Positions 9,770 to 20,500 of a stretch of 64,000 bases of DNA are shown here, piece after piece. Under the pieces are notes generated by a model, which did not search any database, had not been told where the DNA came from, and saw only the letters and a program-made list of their open reading frames with translations. How positions within the stretch are numbered: the first letter of the stretch is position 1; each line of letters begins with the position of its first letter. This DNA comes from Cochleicola gelatinilyticus (lineage in GTDB: Bacteria > Bacteroidota > Bacteroidia > Flavobacteriales > Flavobacteriaceae). The stretch lies in assembly GCF_001637325.1 (NCBI RefSeq), contig NZ_LRXL01000045.1, positions 333,100-397,099 on the forward strand, given 5' to 3'. A program made the translations under genes and the position numbers.

Positions 9770-10960
9770 ATGAAAACAGCATATATAGTTAAAGCATACC
9801 GTACCGCAGTTGGAAAAGCACCCAGAGGTGTATTCCGCTTTAAAAGAGCCGATGATCTTGCCGCAGAAACCATTCAGTATATGATGAAGGAACTTCCTGG
9901 TTTAGATCCAAAACGCATCGATGATGTTATTGTAGGTAACGCAATGCCAGAGGGCTCACAAGGATTAAACGTAGGTCGATTAATCTCTTTAATGGGATTA
10001 GATATCGTTGATGTACCTGGAATGACAGTAAATCGATTTTGTTCGTCAGGGGTAGAAACCATTGCTATCGCAGCTGCTAAAATTCAGTCGGGAATGGCTA
10101 ATTGTATTATCGCCGGTGGTGCAGAAAGCATGAGCTCTGTTCCTATGTCGGGTTACAAACCAGAATTAAATTATGACGTGGTTAAAAATGGTCATGAAGA
10201 ATATTATTGGGGAATGGGAAATACGGCAGAAGCGGTTGCTAATCAATTCAATGTATCCCGAGAAGATCAAGATGAGTTTGCTTACAATAGCCATATGAAA
10301 GCCCTAAAAGCATTAGAAGAAAATCGTTTTCAAGATCAGATTGTTCCAATTGATGTTGAACAAACCTATGTGGATGAAAATGGAAAAAAAGCTACAAAAA
10401 AATATACTGTAAATAAAGACGAAGGTCCTCGAAAAGGAACGAGCAAAGAAGCTCTGGCCAAATTACGTCCAGTATTTGCAGAAGGAGGTAGTGTTACTGC
10501 TGGTAATTCCTCGCAGATGAGTGATGGAGCTGCCTTTGTAATGGTAATGAGTGAAGAGATGGTTAAAGAACTAAATCTTGAACCTATCGCACGAATGGTA
10601 AATTATGCAGCGATGGGAGTTGAGCCAAGAATCATGGGAATTGGTCCTGTAAAAGCAATTCCAAAAGCGTTAGAAAATGCTGGACTAAATCAAGATGACA
10701 TAAGTCTTATAGAATTAAATGAAGCATTTGCTTCTCAAAGTTTGGCAGTAGTTCGCGAACTTGGCTTAGATAAAGACATTGTAAACGTAAATGGAGGGGC
10801 CATCGCTTTAGGACATCCTCTAGGCTGTACGGGTGCAAAACTTTCAGTACAACTATTCGATGAAATGCGTAAACGAGATATGAAAGGAAAATACGGAATG
10901 GTAACCATGTGCGTAGGTACTGGACAAGGAGCCGCGGGAATTTTCGAATTTTTAAACTAA
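9770..10960 (+). CDS. Acetyl-CoA C-acyltransferase (3-ketoacyl-CoA thiolase)
   Basis: Thiolase of 396 residues that cleaves 3-ketoacyl-CoA to acetyl-CoA and a shortened acyl-CoA, the last step of beta-oxidation. The nucleophilic Cys91 lies in [11 protein letters not shown], the catalytic His in [17 protein letters not shown], and the second Cys in [12 protein letters not shown], so all three catalytic signatures are intact. It sits in the operon between the bifunctional dehydrogenase/hydratase and the acyl-CoA dehydrogenase. That context favours a degradative thiolase I (FadA-like) over the biosynthetic acetoacetyl-CoA thiolase. Confidence 0.94.
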   Translation: MKTAYIVKAYRTAVGKAPRGVFRFKRADDLAAETIQYMMKELPGLDPKRIDDVIVGNAMPEGSQGLNVGRLISLMGLDIVDVPGMTVNRFCSSGVETIAIAAAKIQSGMANCIIAGGAESMSSVPMSGYKPELNYDVVKNGHEEYYWGMGNTAEAVANQFNVSREDQDEFAYNSHMKALKALEENRFQDQIVPIDVEQTYVDENGKKATKKYTVNKDEGPRKGTSKEALAKLRPVFAEGGSVTAGNSSQMSDGAAFVMVMSEEMVKELNLEPIARMVNYAAMGVEPRIMGIGPVKAIPKALENAGLNQDDISLIELNEAFASQSLAVVRELGLDKDIVNVNGGAIALGHPLGCTGAKLSVQLFDEMRKRDMKGKYGMVTMCVGTGQGAAGIFEFLN

Positions 10961-11058
10961 TAATCCGTTGAATATCCTTTTGGATGTAAAAAAATAAATA
11001 ATCACAGAGCAGCGAATACTTCTCTATTCCAGACTCTTTAATCTATACTTTAAGTAAC

Positions 11059-12864
11059 ATGGCAACAGAAACAGTAAACAAAGACATTCTTCGCGGAGGA
11101 CAATTCTTAGTGAAAGAAACCGATTGTAATGATATCTTCACACCAGAAGATTTTAATGAAGAACAACGGATGATGAAAGAAGCAGTGATGGAATTTAACG
11201 ATCGAGAGATTGTTGCAAATCGCGAACGTTTTGAAGCAAAAGATTATGCACTTACCGAAGAGGTCATGCGAAAAGCAGGAGAACTTGGTTTTCTAAGTGT
11301 TGCTGTACCTGAAGAATTCGGAGGTATGGGAATGGGATTCGTTTCTACAGTATTAACTTGTGATTATATCTCTAGTGGTACAGGATCTTTTTCTACCGCA
11401 TTTGGAGCTCACACAGGAATTGGTACGATGCCAATTACTCTCTACGGAAACGAAGAACAAAAAAAGAAATATGTTCCTAAATTAGCTAGTGGTGAATGGT
11501 TTGGTGCTTATTGCCTTACAGAACCAGGAGCGGGAAGTGATGCTAACAGTGGGAAAACTAAAGCAGTATTATCTGAGGATGGGAAACATTACCTTATCAG
11601 CGGACAAAAAATGTGGATTTCTAATGCAGGATTCTGTAATGTAATGATTGTTTTCGCTCGAATTGAAGATGACAAAAACATTACTGGTTTTATTGTTGAA
11701 AACGATAAAGACAATGGAATCTCTATGGGAGAGGAAGAACACAAATTAGGAATTCGTGCTTCATCTACACGTCAAGTATTTTTTAACGATACAAAGGTTC
11801 CTGTGGAGAACATGCTTTCAACAAGAGGAAACGGATTTAAGATTGCAATGAATGCTTTAAATGTAGGGCGCATTAAACTAGCGGCTGCATGTCTTGATTC
11901 TCAGCGACGTGTTACTTCTACAGCGACCCAATATGCTAACGAGCGTAAGCAGTTCGACACACCAATTGCATCTTTTGGAGCGATAAAAAGCAAGATTGCA
12001 GAAATGGCGACTAATGCCTTTGTGGGCGAATCGGCAACGTATCGTGCAGCTAAGAATATCGAAGACCGAATTAACATTCGTATTTCTGAAGGGAACTCAC
12101 ATCAAGAAGCAGAATTAAAAGGTGTTGAAGAATATGCTATTGAATGTTCTATTCTAAAAGTAGCCGTTTCTGAAGACATTCAGAACTGTGCTGATGAAGG
12201 AATTCAAATTTTTGGTGGAATGGGCTTTTCTGAAGATACCCCGATGGAAGCCGCATGGAGAGATGCACGTATCGCTCGTATCTACGAAGGTACTAATGAG
12301 ATTAACAGAATGCTTGCCGTTGGTATGTTAGTGAAAAAAGGAATGAAAGGTCATGTGGATCTTTTAGGTCCTGCACAAGCAGTAGCTTCAGAGTTGACTG
12401 GAATTCCATCATTCGATACGCCAGATTATTCCGAAGTACTGTCAGAAGAGAAGGAAATGATCGCTAAACTGAAAAAAGTATTTTTAATGGTGGCAGGTGC
12501 AGCCGTACAAAAATACGGACCAGATCTTGAAGAACACCAAATGATGTTATTAGCGGCGTCGAACATTCTTATTGAAATTTACATGGCAGAAAGTGCAATT
12601 CTTCGTGCAGAGAAGAGTAGTAAAAATGGAGCAGACAATGCAGAATATCAAATCGCAATGGCTCAATTATATCTGTACAACGCTGTAGATATTGTAGATA
12701 CTAAAGCTAAAATGGCAATTATTTCTTTTGCTGAAGGTGATGAGCAACGTATGATGTTAATGGGACTTAAACGTTTTACTAAATATCAGAACATGCCAAA
12801 TATCGTTGGGCTACGTAACAAAATTGCAGAAAAAGTAACGGAAGAAAATAAATATCCCTTCTAG
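11059..12864 (+). CDS. Acyl-CoA dehydrogenase (VLCAD-like, long form)
   Basis: FAD-dependent acyl-CoA dehydrogenase of 601 residues that makes the first alpha,beta-desaturation of beta-oxidation. The signatures AYCLTEPGAGSDANS and the catalytic-Glu region RIYEGTNEINRML (near residue 410) are clear. The enzyme is about 200 residues longer than short-chain types. The extra C-terminal helical domain (after residue 430) resembles the VLCAD/ACAD9-type extension found in many Bacteroidota. It is the last gene of the operon and is followed by a terminator. The electron acceptor is expected to be ETF, which is not encoded here. Confidence 0.93.
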   Translation: MATETVNKDILRGGQFLVKETDCNDIFTPEDFNEEQRMMKEAVMEFNDREIVANRERFEAKDYALTEEVMRKAGELGFLSVAVPEEFGGMGMGFVSTVLTCDYISSGTGSFSTAFGAHTGIGTMPITLYGNEEQKKKYVPKLASGEWFGAYCLTEPGAGSDANSGKTKAVLSEDGKHYLISGQKMWISNAGFCNVMIVFARIEDDKNITGFIVENDKDNGISMGEEEHKLGIRASSTRQVFFNDTKVPVENMLSTRGNGFKIAMNALNVGRIKLAAACLDSQRRVTSTATQYANERKQFDTPIASFGAIKSKIAEMATNAFVGESATYRAAKNIEDRINIRISEGNSHQEAELKGVEEYAIECSILKVAVSEDIQNCADEGIQIFGGMGFSEDTPMEAAWRDARIARIYEGTNEINRMLAVGMLVKKGMKGHVDLLGPAQAVASELTGIPSFDTPDYSEVLSEEKEMIAKLKKVFLMVAGAAVQKYGPDLEEHQMMLLAASNILIEIYMAESAILRAEKSSKNGADNAEYQIAMAQLYLYNAVDIVDTKAKMAIISFAEGDEQRMMLMGLKRFTKYQNMPNIVGLRNKIAEKVTEENKYPF

Positions 12865-12886
12865 CGGATTCCCCACAAAATCTTTC

Positions 12887-12926
12887 TTAATACCTCATGA
12901 TTTTTATAAATCATGGGGTATTTTTA
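12887..12926 (+). terminator. Terminator of the beta-oxidation operon
   Basis: Long stem AATACCTCATGATTT / AAATCATGGGGTATT with one T-G wobble, followed by TTTTT. Confidence 0.85.
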
Positions 12927-12987
12927 CAACAGCTCTTTTGGAATGAACTTTGTACCGTTCGTATTAATTTAAAATCGTATTTTTTTC

Positions 12988-13851
12988 ATGATAAAATTAC
13001 TTTCATTTCTACTATTTAGTTCATCGCTGATGGTATTTGCTCAACCCAATACCGAAGTATATCTTATGGATATTACTTCAAACGATGAGAGAATTTCTCT
13101 TCAAAATTTTAAAAATATATCACAAAATCCTGGCTACGATAGTCAGCCCTCTTTTGCCTTCAATTACCTGTTGTATGCAGGTTCCAATGACGGACAAACA
13201 GAAATTAAAGGATATGAGCTTCGGGAAGGAGTCACCGTTCGTTTTAACAAACCTACACTTGGCGGAGAGTTCTCGCCACAATTAATTCCTAATGACAGTC
13301 AATTTGCCGCCGTACGTCTCGATACCACCGGACTACAACGTTTGTATTATTACAGCACCGCAGGAGACTCAAAACTCATTCTACCCGATGCTCCCGTGGC
13401 CTATTTTTCTTTCTATAACAAAGAAATAGTTTTGGCTTCCATTCTATCAGACGATGAGTTAGATCTTGTTTTATATAATCTCACTACCAATTCAGCAGAT
13501 ACAATTATTGAGAATTCAGGTCGGTCCATTCACAACATTCCAAACAAAGAAGCAATGAGTTATACCGTTGTAAATGAAGAAGGAAATTACGACGTATTTC
13601 AGTTAGATATGAAAACAAAAGAAAGTTTTTTTATCTGTCAATTACCTATCGGAATCCAAGACCATACTTGGCTGGATTCAAATAGGTTACTCATAGGAAG
13701 TACTAACAAACTATATGTATACGACACTTTTGAAGGCTCAGAATGGAAAGAAATAGTAGACCTCTCCTCCTATCCCATCACAGACATCACCCGCCTTGCT
13801 GTCGATGAGTCAGGTAAAAAACTAGCACTCGTCGCAATGCCTGTTGAATAA
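12988..13851 (+). CDS. Secreted TolB-like beta-propeller protein
   Basis: A signal peptide (MIKLLSFLLFSSSLMVFAQ) precedes about 265 residues rich in short beta-strand repeats of TolB/WD40-like type (SQPSFAFNYLLYAGSNDGQTE, GGEFSPQLIPNDSQFAAV, DHTWLDSNRLLIGS, ITRLAVDESGKKLALVAM). Such propellers usually bind proteins or peptides in the periplasm; no catalytic motif is seen. The gene precedes the M28 and M1 peptidases with a short gap and may form a transcription unit with them. A precise role cannot be given. Confidence 0.7.
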   Translation: MIKLLSFLLFSSSLMVFAQPNTEVYLMDITSNDERISLQNFKNISQNPGYDSQPSFAFNYLLYAGSNDGQTEIKGYELREGVTVRFNKPTLGGEFSPQLIPNDSQFAAVRLDTTGLQRLYYYSTAGDSKLILPDAPVAYFSFYNKEIVLASILSDDELDLVLYNLTTNSADTIIENSGRSIHNIPNKEAMSYTVVNEEGNYDVFQLDMKTKESFFICQLPIGIQDHTWLDSNRLLIGSTNKLYVYDTFEGSEWKEIVDLSSYPITDITRLAVDESGKKLALVAMPVE

Positions 13852-13911
13852 ATTTTAAAAATTACATTTAGAACTATTCTTTTCCTTAATTTTAGTGCTT
13901 AACTCTACACA

Positions 13912-15240
13912 ATGAAAGTACATTTTCTTTTAGCATTTCTTTTTTCTGGTGTATTATGGTCACAAACCGATACACGTATTTACGAAATAATAAATGCAAT
14001 TTCTTCGGAAAGAATTGAAGCCGATATTACTAAACTGGCTGGCTTTGGCACCCGAAATACTTTTAGTGACACCATTAGTGAAACCAGAGGCATTGGTGCA
14101 GCACGACGTTGGATTAAATCTGAATTTGAAAAAATTTCAAAGGATTGTGGAGATTGTCTAAATGTTTTTACACAAAGAGATTTGGTAAAAGCAGAAGGAA
14201 ACAGACGCATTCCAAAAGACACTTGGATTGTAAATGTAGTAGCAATTCAAAAAGGCACCACACATCCTAACCGATACATTATTATGAGCGGTGATATCGA
14301 TTCCCGAAACAGTGATGGGAGTGATTTTACAAAAGATGCTCCTGGAGCTAACGATAATGCCAGTGGAATGGCTGGTGCTATAGAAGCTGCAAGAGTTTTA
14401 AGTAATTATAAATTTGAAAGCAGCATCATCTACCTTGGCTTAAGTGGAGAAGAACAAGGGCTTTTTGGAGGAAAAGGATTCGCCGATCATGCAAAAGAAA
14501 AAGGATGGGAAATTATAGGCGTTCTTAACAACGACATGATTGGAAATATTAAAGGTGTAGATGGGATAATCAGCAATACAGATTTTAGAATCTTTAGTGA
14601 ACCCGTACCTCCTACCGAAACCGAACAAGAACGCAATGCCCGAAGGTTTTACGGAGGAGAAGTAGACGGAAATTCACGCCAATTGGCACGGTATGTTTAT
14701 AAAACCACCAAAACCTACATGCCCGAAATGAACCCTATGATGATCTACCGATTAGATCGTTTTGGAAGAGGTGGACATCACAGACCTTTTAATGATTTGG
14801 GATATGCGGGAATCCGTATTATGGAAGCACACGAAAACTATACCCAACAACACCAAGACCTACGTACAGAAAACGGAATTGAATACGGAGATAAATTAAA
14901 GTTCGTGAATTTCGATTACGCTAAAAAATTAACCGCTGTAAATGCAATCACGATGGCAAGCCTTGCATGGGCACCTCCTGCCCCAACAAAAGTAGCGATC
15001 GGTGGTATTGTAGCACCATCCGCAAAATTAAAATGGGATAAAGTTCCCGGTGCCGTAGGATATAAAATTTATTGGCGAGATACCACATCACCTACATGGG
15101 ATCACAGTCGCTTTGTGGGAGATGTTTCAGAATTTACACTCGATGGAATTGTAATCGATAATTATTTCTTCGGAATAGCTGCCATAGGTAAAGATGGACA
15201 CGAAAGTACGGTAGTATTCCCCAATTCTATATTCAGATAA
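13912..15240 (+). CDS. Secreted M28 family aminopeptidase with fibronectin-III-like tail
   Basis: A signal peptide (about 18 residues) precedes an M28 zinc-peptidase core. The metal-site elements seen are SGD128IDSRNSDGSD, PGANDNASG, SGEEQGLFGG (Glu general base and ligand), NNDMIGN and a late HENYTQQHQD His. The first canonical ligand His (usual GHxDS) is Asp128 here. I recall the same SGDIDSR variant in other Bacteroidota M28 proteins, so it may be a natural subfamily rather than a dead enzyme. Residues after about 360 (PPAPTKVAIGG..VPGAVGYKIYWR) look like a fibronectin type III domain. It is likely exported for peptide use and sits next to an M1 peptidase. Confidence 0.85.
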   Translation: MKVHFLLAFLFSGVLWSQTDTRIYEIINAISSERIEADITKLAGFGTRNTFSDTISETRGIGAARRWIKSEFEKISKDCGDCLNVFTQRDLVKAEGNRRIPKDTWIVNVVAIQKGTTHPNRYIIMSGDIDSRNSDGSDFTKDAPGANDNASGMAGAIEAARVLSNYKFESSIIYLGLSGEEQGLFGGKGFADHAKEKGWEIIGVLNNDMIGNIKGVDGIISNTDFRIFSEPVPPTETEQERNARRFYGGEVDGNSRQLARYVYKTTKTYMPEMNPMMIYRLDRFGRGGHHRPFNDLGYAGIRIMEAHENYTQQHQDLRTENGIEYGDKLKFVNFDYAKKLTAVNAITMASLAWAPPAPTKVAIGGIVAPSAKLKWDKVPGAVGYKIYWRDTTSPTWDHSRFVGDVSEFTLDGIVIDNYFFGIAAIGKDGHESTVVFPNSIFR

Positions 15241-15278
15241 AACAGACTCCTAGCAATTAAAAAAATCTCACGTATAGC

Positions 15279-16904
15279 ATGAAACAAATTAATATTTTAT
15301 TTTTCTTTATCCTGTTTACCTCCATTACTGTAGCACAGGAATTTACCAAAGCCGATCATCTAAAAGGTGCTGTTACACCAGAGCGTGCTTGGTGGGATCT
15401 TACACATTACGACCTTAACGTTACGGTAGAGCCTGAAAAACAATTTATACACGGAACAAATACAGTTGCCTACACAGTTATAGAGACCGAAAAAGTAATG
15501 CAGATCGATCTTCAAGAACCTATGACGATCGATAAGGTAGAACAAAACGGAAAAAAACTGAAAGTAAAATCAAAAGGAAATGCTCACTTTATTAAACTAA
15601 ACGAAAAACAGAAAAAAGGAGCAGAAATGAAGCTCACTATTCACTTTTCTGGAAAACCCAAAGTAGCGGTACGAGCTCCTTGGGACGGCGGATTTACTTG
15701 GGCAAAAGATGCCAATGGCAATCCATTTATTGCTACTGCAAATCAAGGAATAGGTGCAAGTGTTTGGTGGCCAAACAAAGATCACCCAAGCGATGAACCC
15801 GATAACGGAGTGTTAATTTCAGTAACTACGCCAAGTAATTTAATGAATGTTTCTAATGGTCGGTTGGTACAAGAAATCGATAATGGTGACACTAAAACGT
15901 GGGTTTGGAAAGTAGTTAATCCAATAAACAATTACGGAGTAAATATTAATATTGGAGATTATGTGCATTTCGGGGAGACCTATGAAGGGCTCAAAGGCGA
16001 TTTAGACATGGATTATTATGTCCTCAGAGATAATTTAGAAGCGGCGAAACAACAATTCGAACAAGCCCCAATGATGATGAGAGCTTTCGAATACTGGTTT
16101 GGTCCCTACCCTTTTTACGAAGATAGTTTTAAATTAGTAGAGGTGCCTTATCTGGGTATGGAACACCAAAGTAGTGTGACCTACGGAAATAAATTTCAAA
16201 ATGGTTATTTAGGTACCGACCTTTCCGATACCGGTTGGGGGCTGCGATTCGATTTTATTATTGTTCATGAAGCAGGGCACGAGTGGTTTGCCAATAATAT
16301 TACCAATAAAGATGTAGCAGATATGTGGATTCACGAAGGATTTACAGCGTATTCAGAAAATCTATTTCTCAATTATCACTTTAGTGAAGAAGCTGCCAGC
16401 GAATATGTAATAGGAACACGAGCGCGTATCGCCAACGATCGTCCTATAATTGGCACATACAATGTAGATCACGAAGGTAGTAGCGACATGTATTATAAAG
16501 GAGCGAACATGCTTCACACACTACGACAGGTTGTTAATGACGATAAAAAATGGCGGGAAATACTTCGCGGACTCAACTCGGATTTTTACCATCAAACAGT
16601 AACAACGCAACAGATAGAAAATTACATTAGTGAAAAATCGGGACTAAAACTTTCTGCATTCTTTAATCAATATCTACGTAGCACTTTAATTCCAAAAATT
16701 GAATTTACTTCGGAAGGAAACACGGTTCGTTTCAGATATACCGATACTGTTGAAGGGTTTGAAATGCCTGTAATTGCTCTAATAAACGGGACTGAAGAAT
16801 GGATTACTCCATCTTCAGAATGGCAAACTACTACGTTTGAAGCTTCCGTAGAAAGTTTTAAAATAAAAGATGATTTTTATGTAAATTCAGAAGAAGTGGA
16901 ATAG
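15279..16904 (+). CDS. Secreted M1 family metallopeptidase
   Basis: A signal peptide (about 19 residues, ending VAQ) precedes an aminopeptidase N-like N-terminal beta domain and the gluzincin core. The zinc motif is H330-E-A-G-H334, with the third ligand Glu353 in WIHEGF, 19 residues after the second His as in the M1 family. The exopeptidase motif near GMEHQSSVTYG replaces the usual GAMEN, as in several bacterial M1 subfamilies. Its 541 residues are shorter than PepN (about 870), because the large C-terminal helical domain is missing. It probably trims peptides in the periplasm together with the preceding M28 peptidase. Confidence 0.9.
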   Translation: MKQINILFFFILFTSITVAQEFTKADHLKGAVTPERAWWDLTHYDLNVTVEPEKQFIHGTNTVAYTVIETEKVMQIDLQEPMTIDKVEQNGKKLKVKSKGNAHFIKLNEKQKKGAEMKLTIHFSGKPKVAVRAPWDGGFTWAKDANGNPFIATANQGIGASVWWPNKDHPSDEPDNGVLISVTTPSNLMNVSNGRLVQEIDNGDTKTWVWKVVNPINNYGVNINIGDYVHFGETYEGLKGDLDMDYYVLRDNLEAAKQQFEQAPMMMRAFEYWFGPYPFYEDSFKLVEVPYLGMEHQSSVTYGNKFQNGYLGTDLSDTGWGLRFDFIIVHEAGHEWFANNITNKDVADMWIHEGFTAYSENLFLNYHFSEEAASEYVIGTRARIANDRPIIGTYNVDHEGSSDMYYKGANMLHTLRQVVNDDKKWREILRGLNSDFYHQTVTTQQIENYISEKSGLKLSAFFNQYLRSTLIPKIEFTSEGNTVRFRYTDTVEGFEMPVIALINGTEEWITPSSEWQTTTFEASVESFKIKDDFYVNSEEVE

Positions 16905-16941
16905 TCACACTTCCGAAGAAAATGAATAAATAAAAGTAAAT

Positions 16942-17511
16942 GTGGAAAAACCTGAACTCTATTTTCCAACTGCCAATGAGTGGCGAAAATGGTTAGCCGA
17001 AAATCATAGTGACTATCCACAAGGGGGTTATTTAATTTTTTATAAAGTAGCACACGAAACTCCTTCCATGCGTTGGGAGGAAGCTGTTAAGGTTGCCATT
17101 TGTTATGGCTGGATCGATAGTACCGTAAAAAACTTGGGAGATGGAAAAAGACGTCAGTATTTCTGCCCGAGGAATCCGAAAAGTACTTGGAGCGCCCTCA
17201 ATAAAAAATATGTCGAAGCACTCGAAGCCGAAGGATTGATTCATAAAAAGGGGTATGAAGTTATCAACATCGCCAAAGAAACCGGTACTTGGAGTGCGAT
17301 GAACGATGTAGAGAAGGGTATTATTCCTAAAGATCTTCAAAAAGCTTTTAACAACAATCAACGTGCCTTTAAAAACTTTCAGTCATTTTCTCCCAGTTAT
17401 CGAAAAAGCTATCTAAGTTGGTTGCATAGTGCCAAACGAGAAACAACAAGAGCCAAGCGTATTTCAGAAATTATTCAACTTTGTGATCAAGGCATTAAAT
17501 CAAGATCGTGA
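16942..17511 (+). CDS. YdeI/OmdA family protein
   Basis: Cytoplasmic protein of 189 residues that starts with GTG. The conserved features are W-R-K-W-L near the N-terminus, AVKVAICYGWIDSTVK, the FCPRNPKSTWSALNKKYVEAL block, and a C-terminal FQSFSPSYRKSYLSWLHSAKRETTRAKRI segment. Together these are typical of the YdeI family (OmdA, PF13376 type). The family has been linked to bacteriocin or stress tolerance in some reports, but its biochemical role is unclear. The in-frame GTG is preferred because the overlapping ATG two bases earlier is in another frame. Confidence 0.82.
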   Translation: MEKPELYFPTANEWRKWLAENHSDYPQGGYLIFYKVAHETPSMRWEEAVKVAICYGWIDSTVKNLGDGKRRQYFCPRNPKSTWSALNKKYVEALEAEGLIHKKGYEVINIAKETGTWSAMNDVEKGIIPKDLQKAFNNNQRAFKNFQSFSPSYRKSYLSWLHSAKRETTRAKRISEIIQLCDQGIKSRS

Positions 17512-17546
17512 AATCCTCGTTTCAGTAATAACATGAGATAAATGTG

Positions 17547-17554
17547 TATCTTTA
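17547..17554 (+). promoter_or_regulatory. Candidate -7 box before the amidohydrolase gene
   Basis: TATCTTTA matches TAnnTTTG at 7 of 8 positions, counting the two free ones, and lies 23 bases before the ATG. Confidence 0.35.
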
Positions 17555-17576
17555 GCCTTCAACTATACTCACAACC

Positions 17577-20500
17577 ATGTTACGAATTACCTTCCTAATT
17601 GCCCTGTTTATTTCGGGTCTTACCTTCGCTCAGAAAAAAGATAAAACTAAAAAAGAAGACGTTAAATGGGATGTTTCAAATCCCGGAAAAGAATTTAACT
17701 ATAAAACACATTCCTTTTCTACCGAAGAAGGCACGTGGATGAATCTAGATGTAAGTCCGGACGGACAAACCATAGTATTCGATCTTTTGGGAGATATTTA
17801 TACGATTCCCATTACTGGAGGAAAAGCAAAAAAACTACGAACTGGAATTCCTTTTGAAGTACAGCCGCGTTTCAGCCCAGACGGAAAGTACATTTCTTTT
17901 ACCAGTGATGCTGGTGGCGGTGATAATATTTGGATCATGAACGCCGACGGAAGCAACGCCGAACAACGAACCAAAGAAGATTTTAGATTATTAAATAATG
18001 CATTCTGGATGCCAGACGGCAATTATTTCGTAGCACGCAAGCACTTCACGTCCGGAAGAAGTCTGGGAGCTGGTGAGATCTGGCAATACCACCGAACTGG
18101 AGGAAGTGGAATTCAATTAACTGAGCGCAAGAACGATCAACAGGATGTAAATGAACCTGTTATATCTTCAGACGGAAAATATCTCTATTACAGCGAAGAC
18201 ATGTATCCAGGAGGCTCGTTTCAGTATAATAAAAATCCGAACAGCCAGATCTATGTAATTAAACGCTATAGCTTCGAAGACGGCACAACCGAAACCATTA
18301 CAGGAGGCCCTGGAAGTGCTGCAAGACCTACGCTTTCTCCCGACGACTCCAAGCTTGCTTTTATAAAAAGAGTTCGTGAAAAAAGTGTGTTGTACGTGCA
18401 TGATTTAGAAAGTGGTACAGAAATGCCTATCTACGACGAACTTAGTAAGGACCAAATGGAAGCTTGGGCAATTTTTGGCGTATATCCTAATTTCGATTGG
18501 TTGCCTAATAATCGCGACGTGGTCTTTTGGAGTAAAGGAAAAATTCATAAAATTAATTCTGAAACCCTTGATGTGACCAACATTCCTTTTTCCGTAGATG
18601 TGAAAATTGACATCGCAGAAACCGTTCACTTCAACAATCCCATTGATTCTGAAACAGTTACCCCGAAAGTTATTCGTCATTTAATAACCGCTCCTAATGG
18701 AAAATTTGTTATCTTTAATGCAGTTGGACATCTTTGGAAAAAAGATTTACCTAACGGAAAACCTCTGAGACTAACTACCGGCACCGATTTTGAATTCGAA
18801 CCGGTCCTATCCCCTAATGGAAGCGAGATCGCTTTCGTTACCTGGAACGATATTGAAAAAGGTGCCATTTTTACGGTGCCAGTTTCAGGAGGAATTCCAA
18901 AAAAAATAACTTCAGAAAAAGGAATATATCGTACTCCCTCCTATGCTCCTAACGGACGCACTCTTGTTTTCAGAAAAGAAAAAGGAAATTCAGATCAAGG
19001 TTTTAGCTTTACAAAGAAGCCTGGAATTTATACCATGAATAATGACGGAAGCAAGGAAACTTTTGTTACTAAAAAAGGGGAATACCCTGTGTTCAGCGCG
19101 AATGGTAAGCGAATCTTTCTTCAAACAGGAGGTACTTATTTTGGCAATCTCATCAAAAAACTAATTAGTGTTAACCTAAATGGTAACGACGAAAAAGAGC
19201 ATCTTTCTTCTAAATATGCCAATCGTTTGGTACCAAGTCCCGACAATAATTGGATTGCTTTTACCCATTTACATAAAGTCTATGTTGCGCCTTTAGTATT
19301 AAACGGAAAACCTATCGATCTGGATGACGCTTCAAAATCGGTTCCTGTGTCGCAAATTGCAAAAGATGCGGGTATTAATATTCATTGGTCACCCGATAGT
19401 AAAAAAGTACTATGGACGTTAGGGGATGAATATTTTAGTAATGAATTAAAAAATCGCTTCAACTATTTACCGGGTTCCCCCGAAAAAGTTCCAGAACTTA
19501 ATAATACTGGAATAAAAATAGGGCTTACGGTTCCTGCTGACAAACCCTCTGGAAAAATTGCCATAACCAATGCTACGATTATCACGATGGATGGTGACAA
19601 AGTGATTAAAAACGGAACTGTAATTATTAATGGAAATACCATTGAAGCGATCGGAGAAGCAGCGAGCACTCCTGTACCTTCCGATGCCCTTATTGTACCC
19701 GGACTAGGTAAAACGATTATGCCTGGAATGGTCGATGCGCACGCTCATATCGGTGCATTTCGCTACGGATTAACGACACAGCAAAATTGGCAGTTCATGG
19801 CAAATCTTGCATTTGGAGTTACTACAGCACACGATCCTTCTGCAAATACTGAAACTGTTTTTTCTCTTTCAGAATTACAAAAAACGGGAGATCTTGTAGG
19901 ACCCCGACTCTATTCTACCGGATTTATTTTGTACGGTGCCGATGGTGATTTTAAAGCGGTGATCAATGATATTGAAGATGCTCGAAGCAGCATACGACGT
20001 ACCAAAGCATTTGGCGCACAAAGTGTAAAAAGTTACAATCAGCCACGACGTGAACAGCGCCAGCAAGTTATGCAGGCAGCGAGAGAACAAGGCATTAATG
20101 TGGTACCTGAAGGAGGTTCTACTTTTTTCCATAATCTCACGATGATTATTGACGGTCACACGGGAGTTGAACATAACATTCCTGTTGCACCCATATATAA
20201 AGATGTAATTGAACTATGGAAAACAAGTAAGACAGGCTACACTCCTACCCTAATTGTAAATTATGGTGGATTAAATGGGGAATATTACTATTACCAACGA
20301 GACAATGTATGGGAAAATGAGAAACTATTAACATTCACTCCAAGGAGTATTATCGATAGTCGTTCAAGACACCGAAATATGGCTCCAGATAAAGAATATG
20401 AGAATGGACATGTTTTAGTATCTGAAACTGCAAAACAACTAACAGATGCTGGGGTTAAAGTGAATATGGGCGCCCATGGGCAATTACAGGGCTTAGGAGC

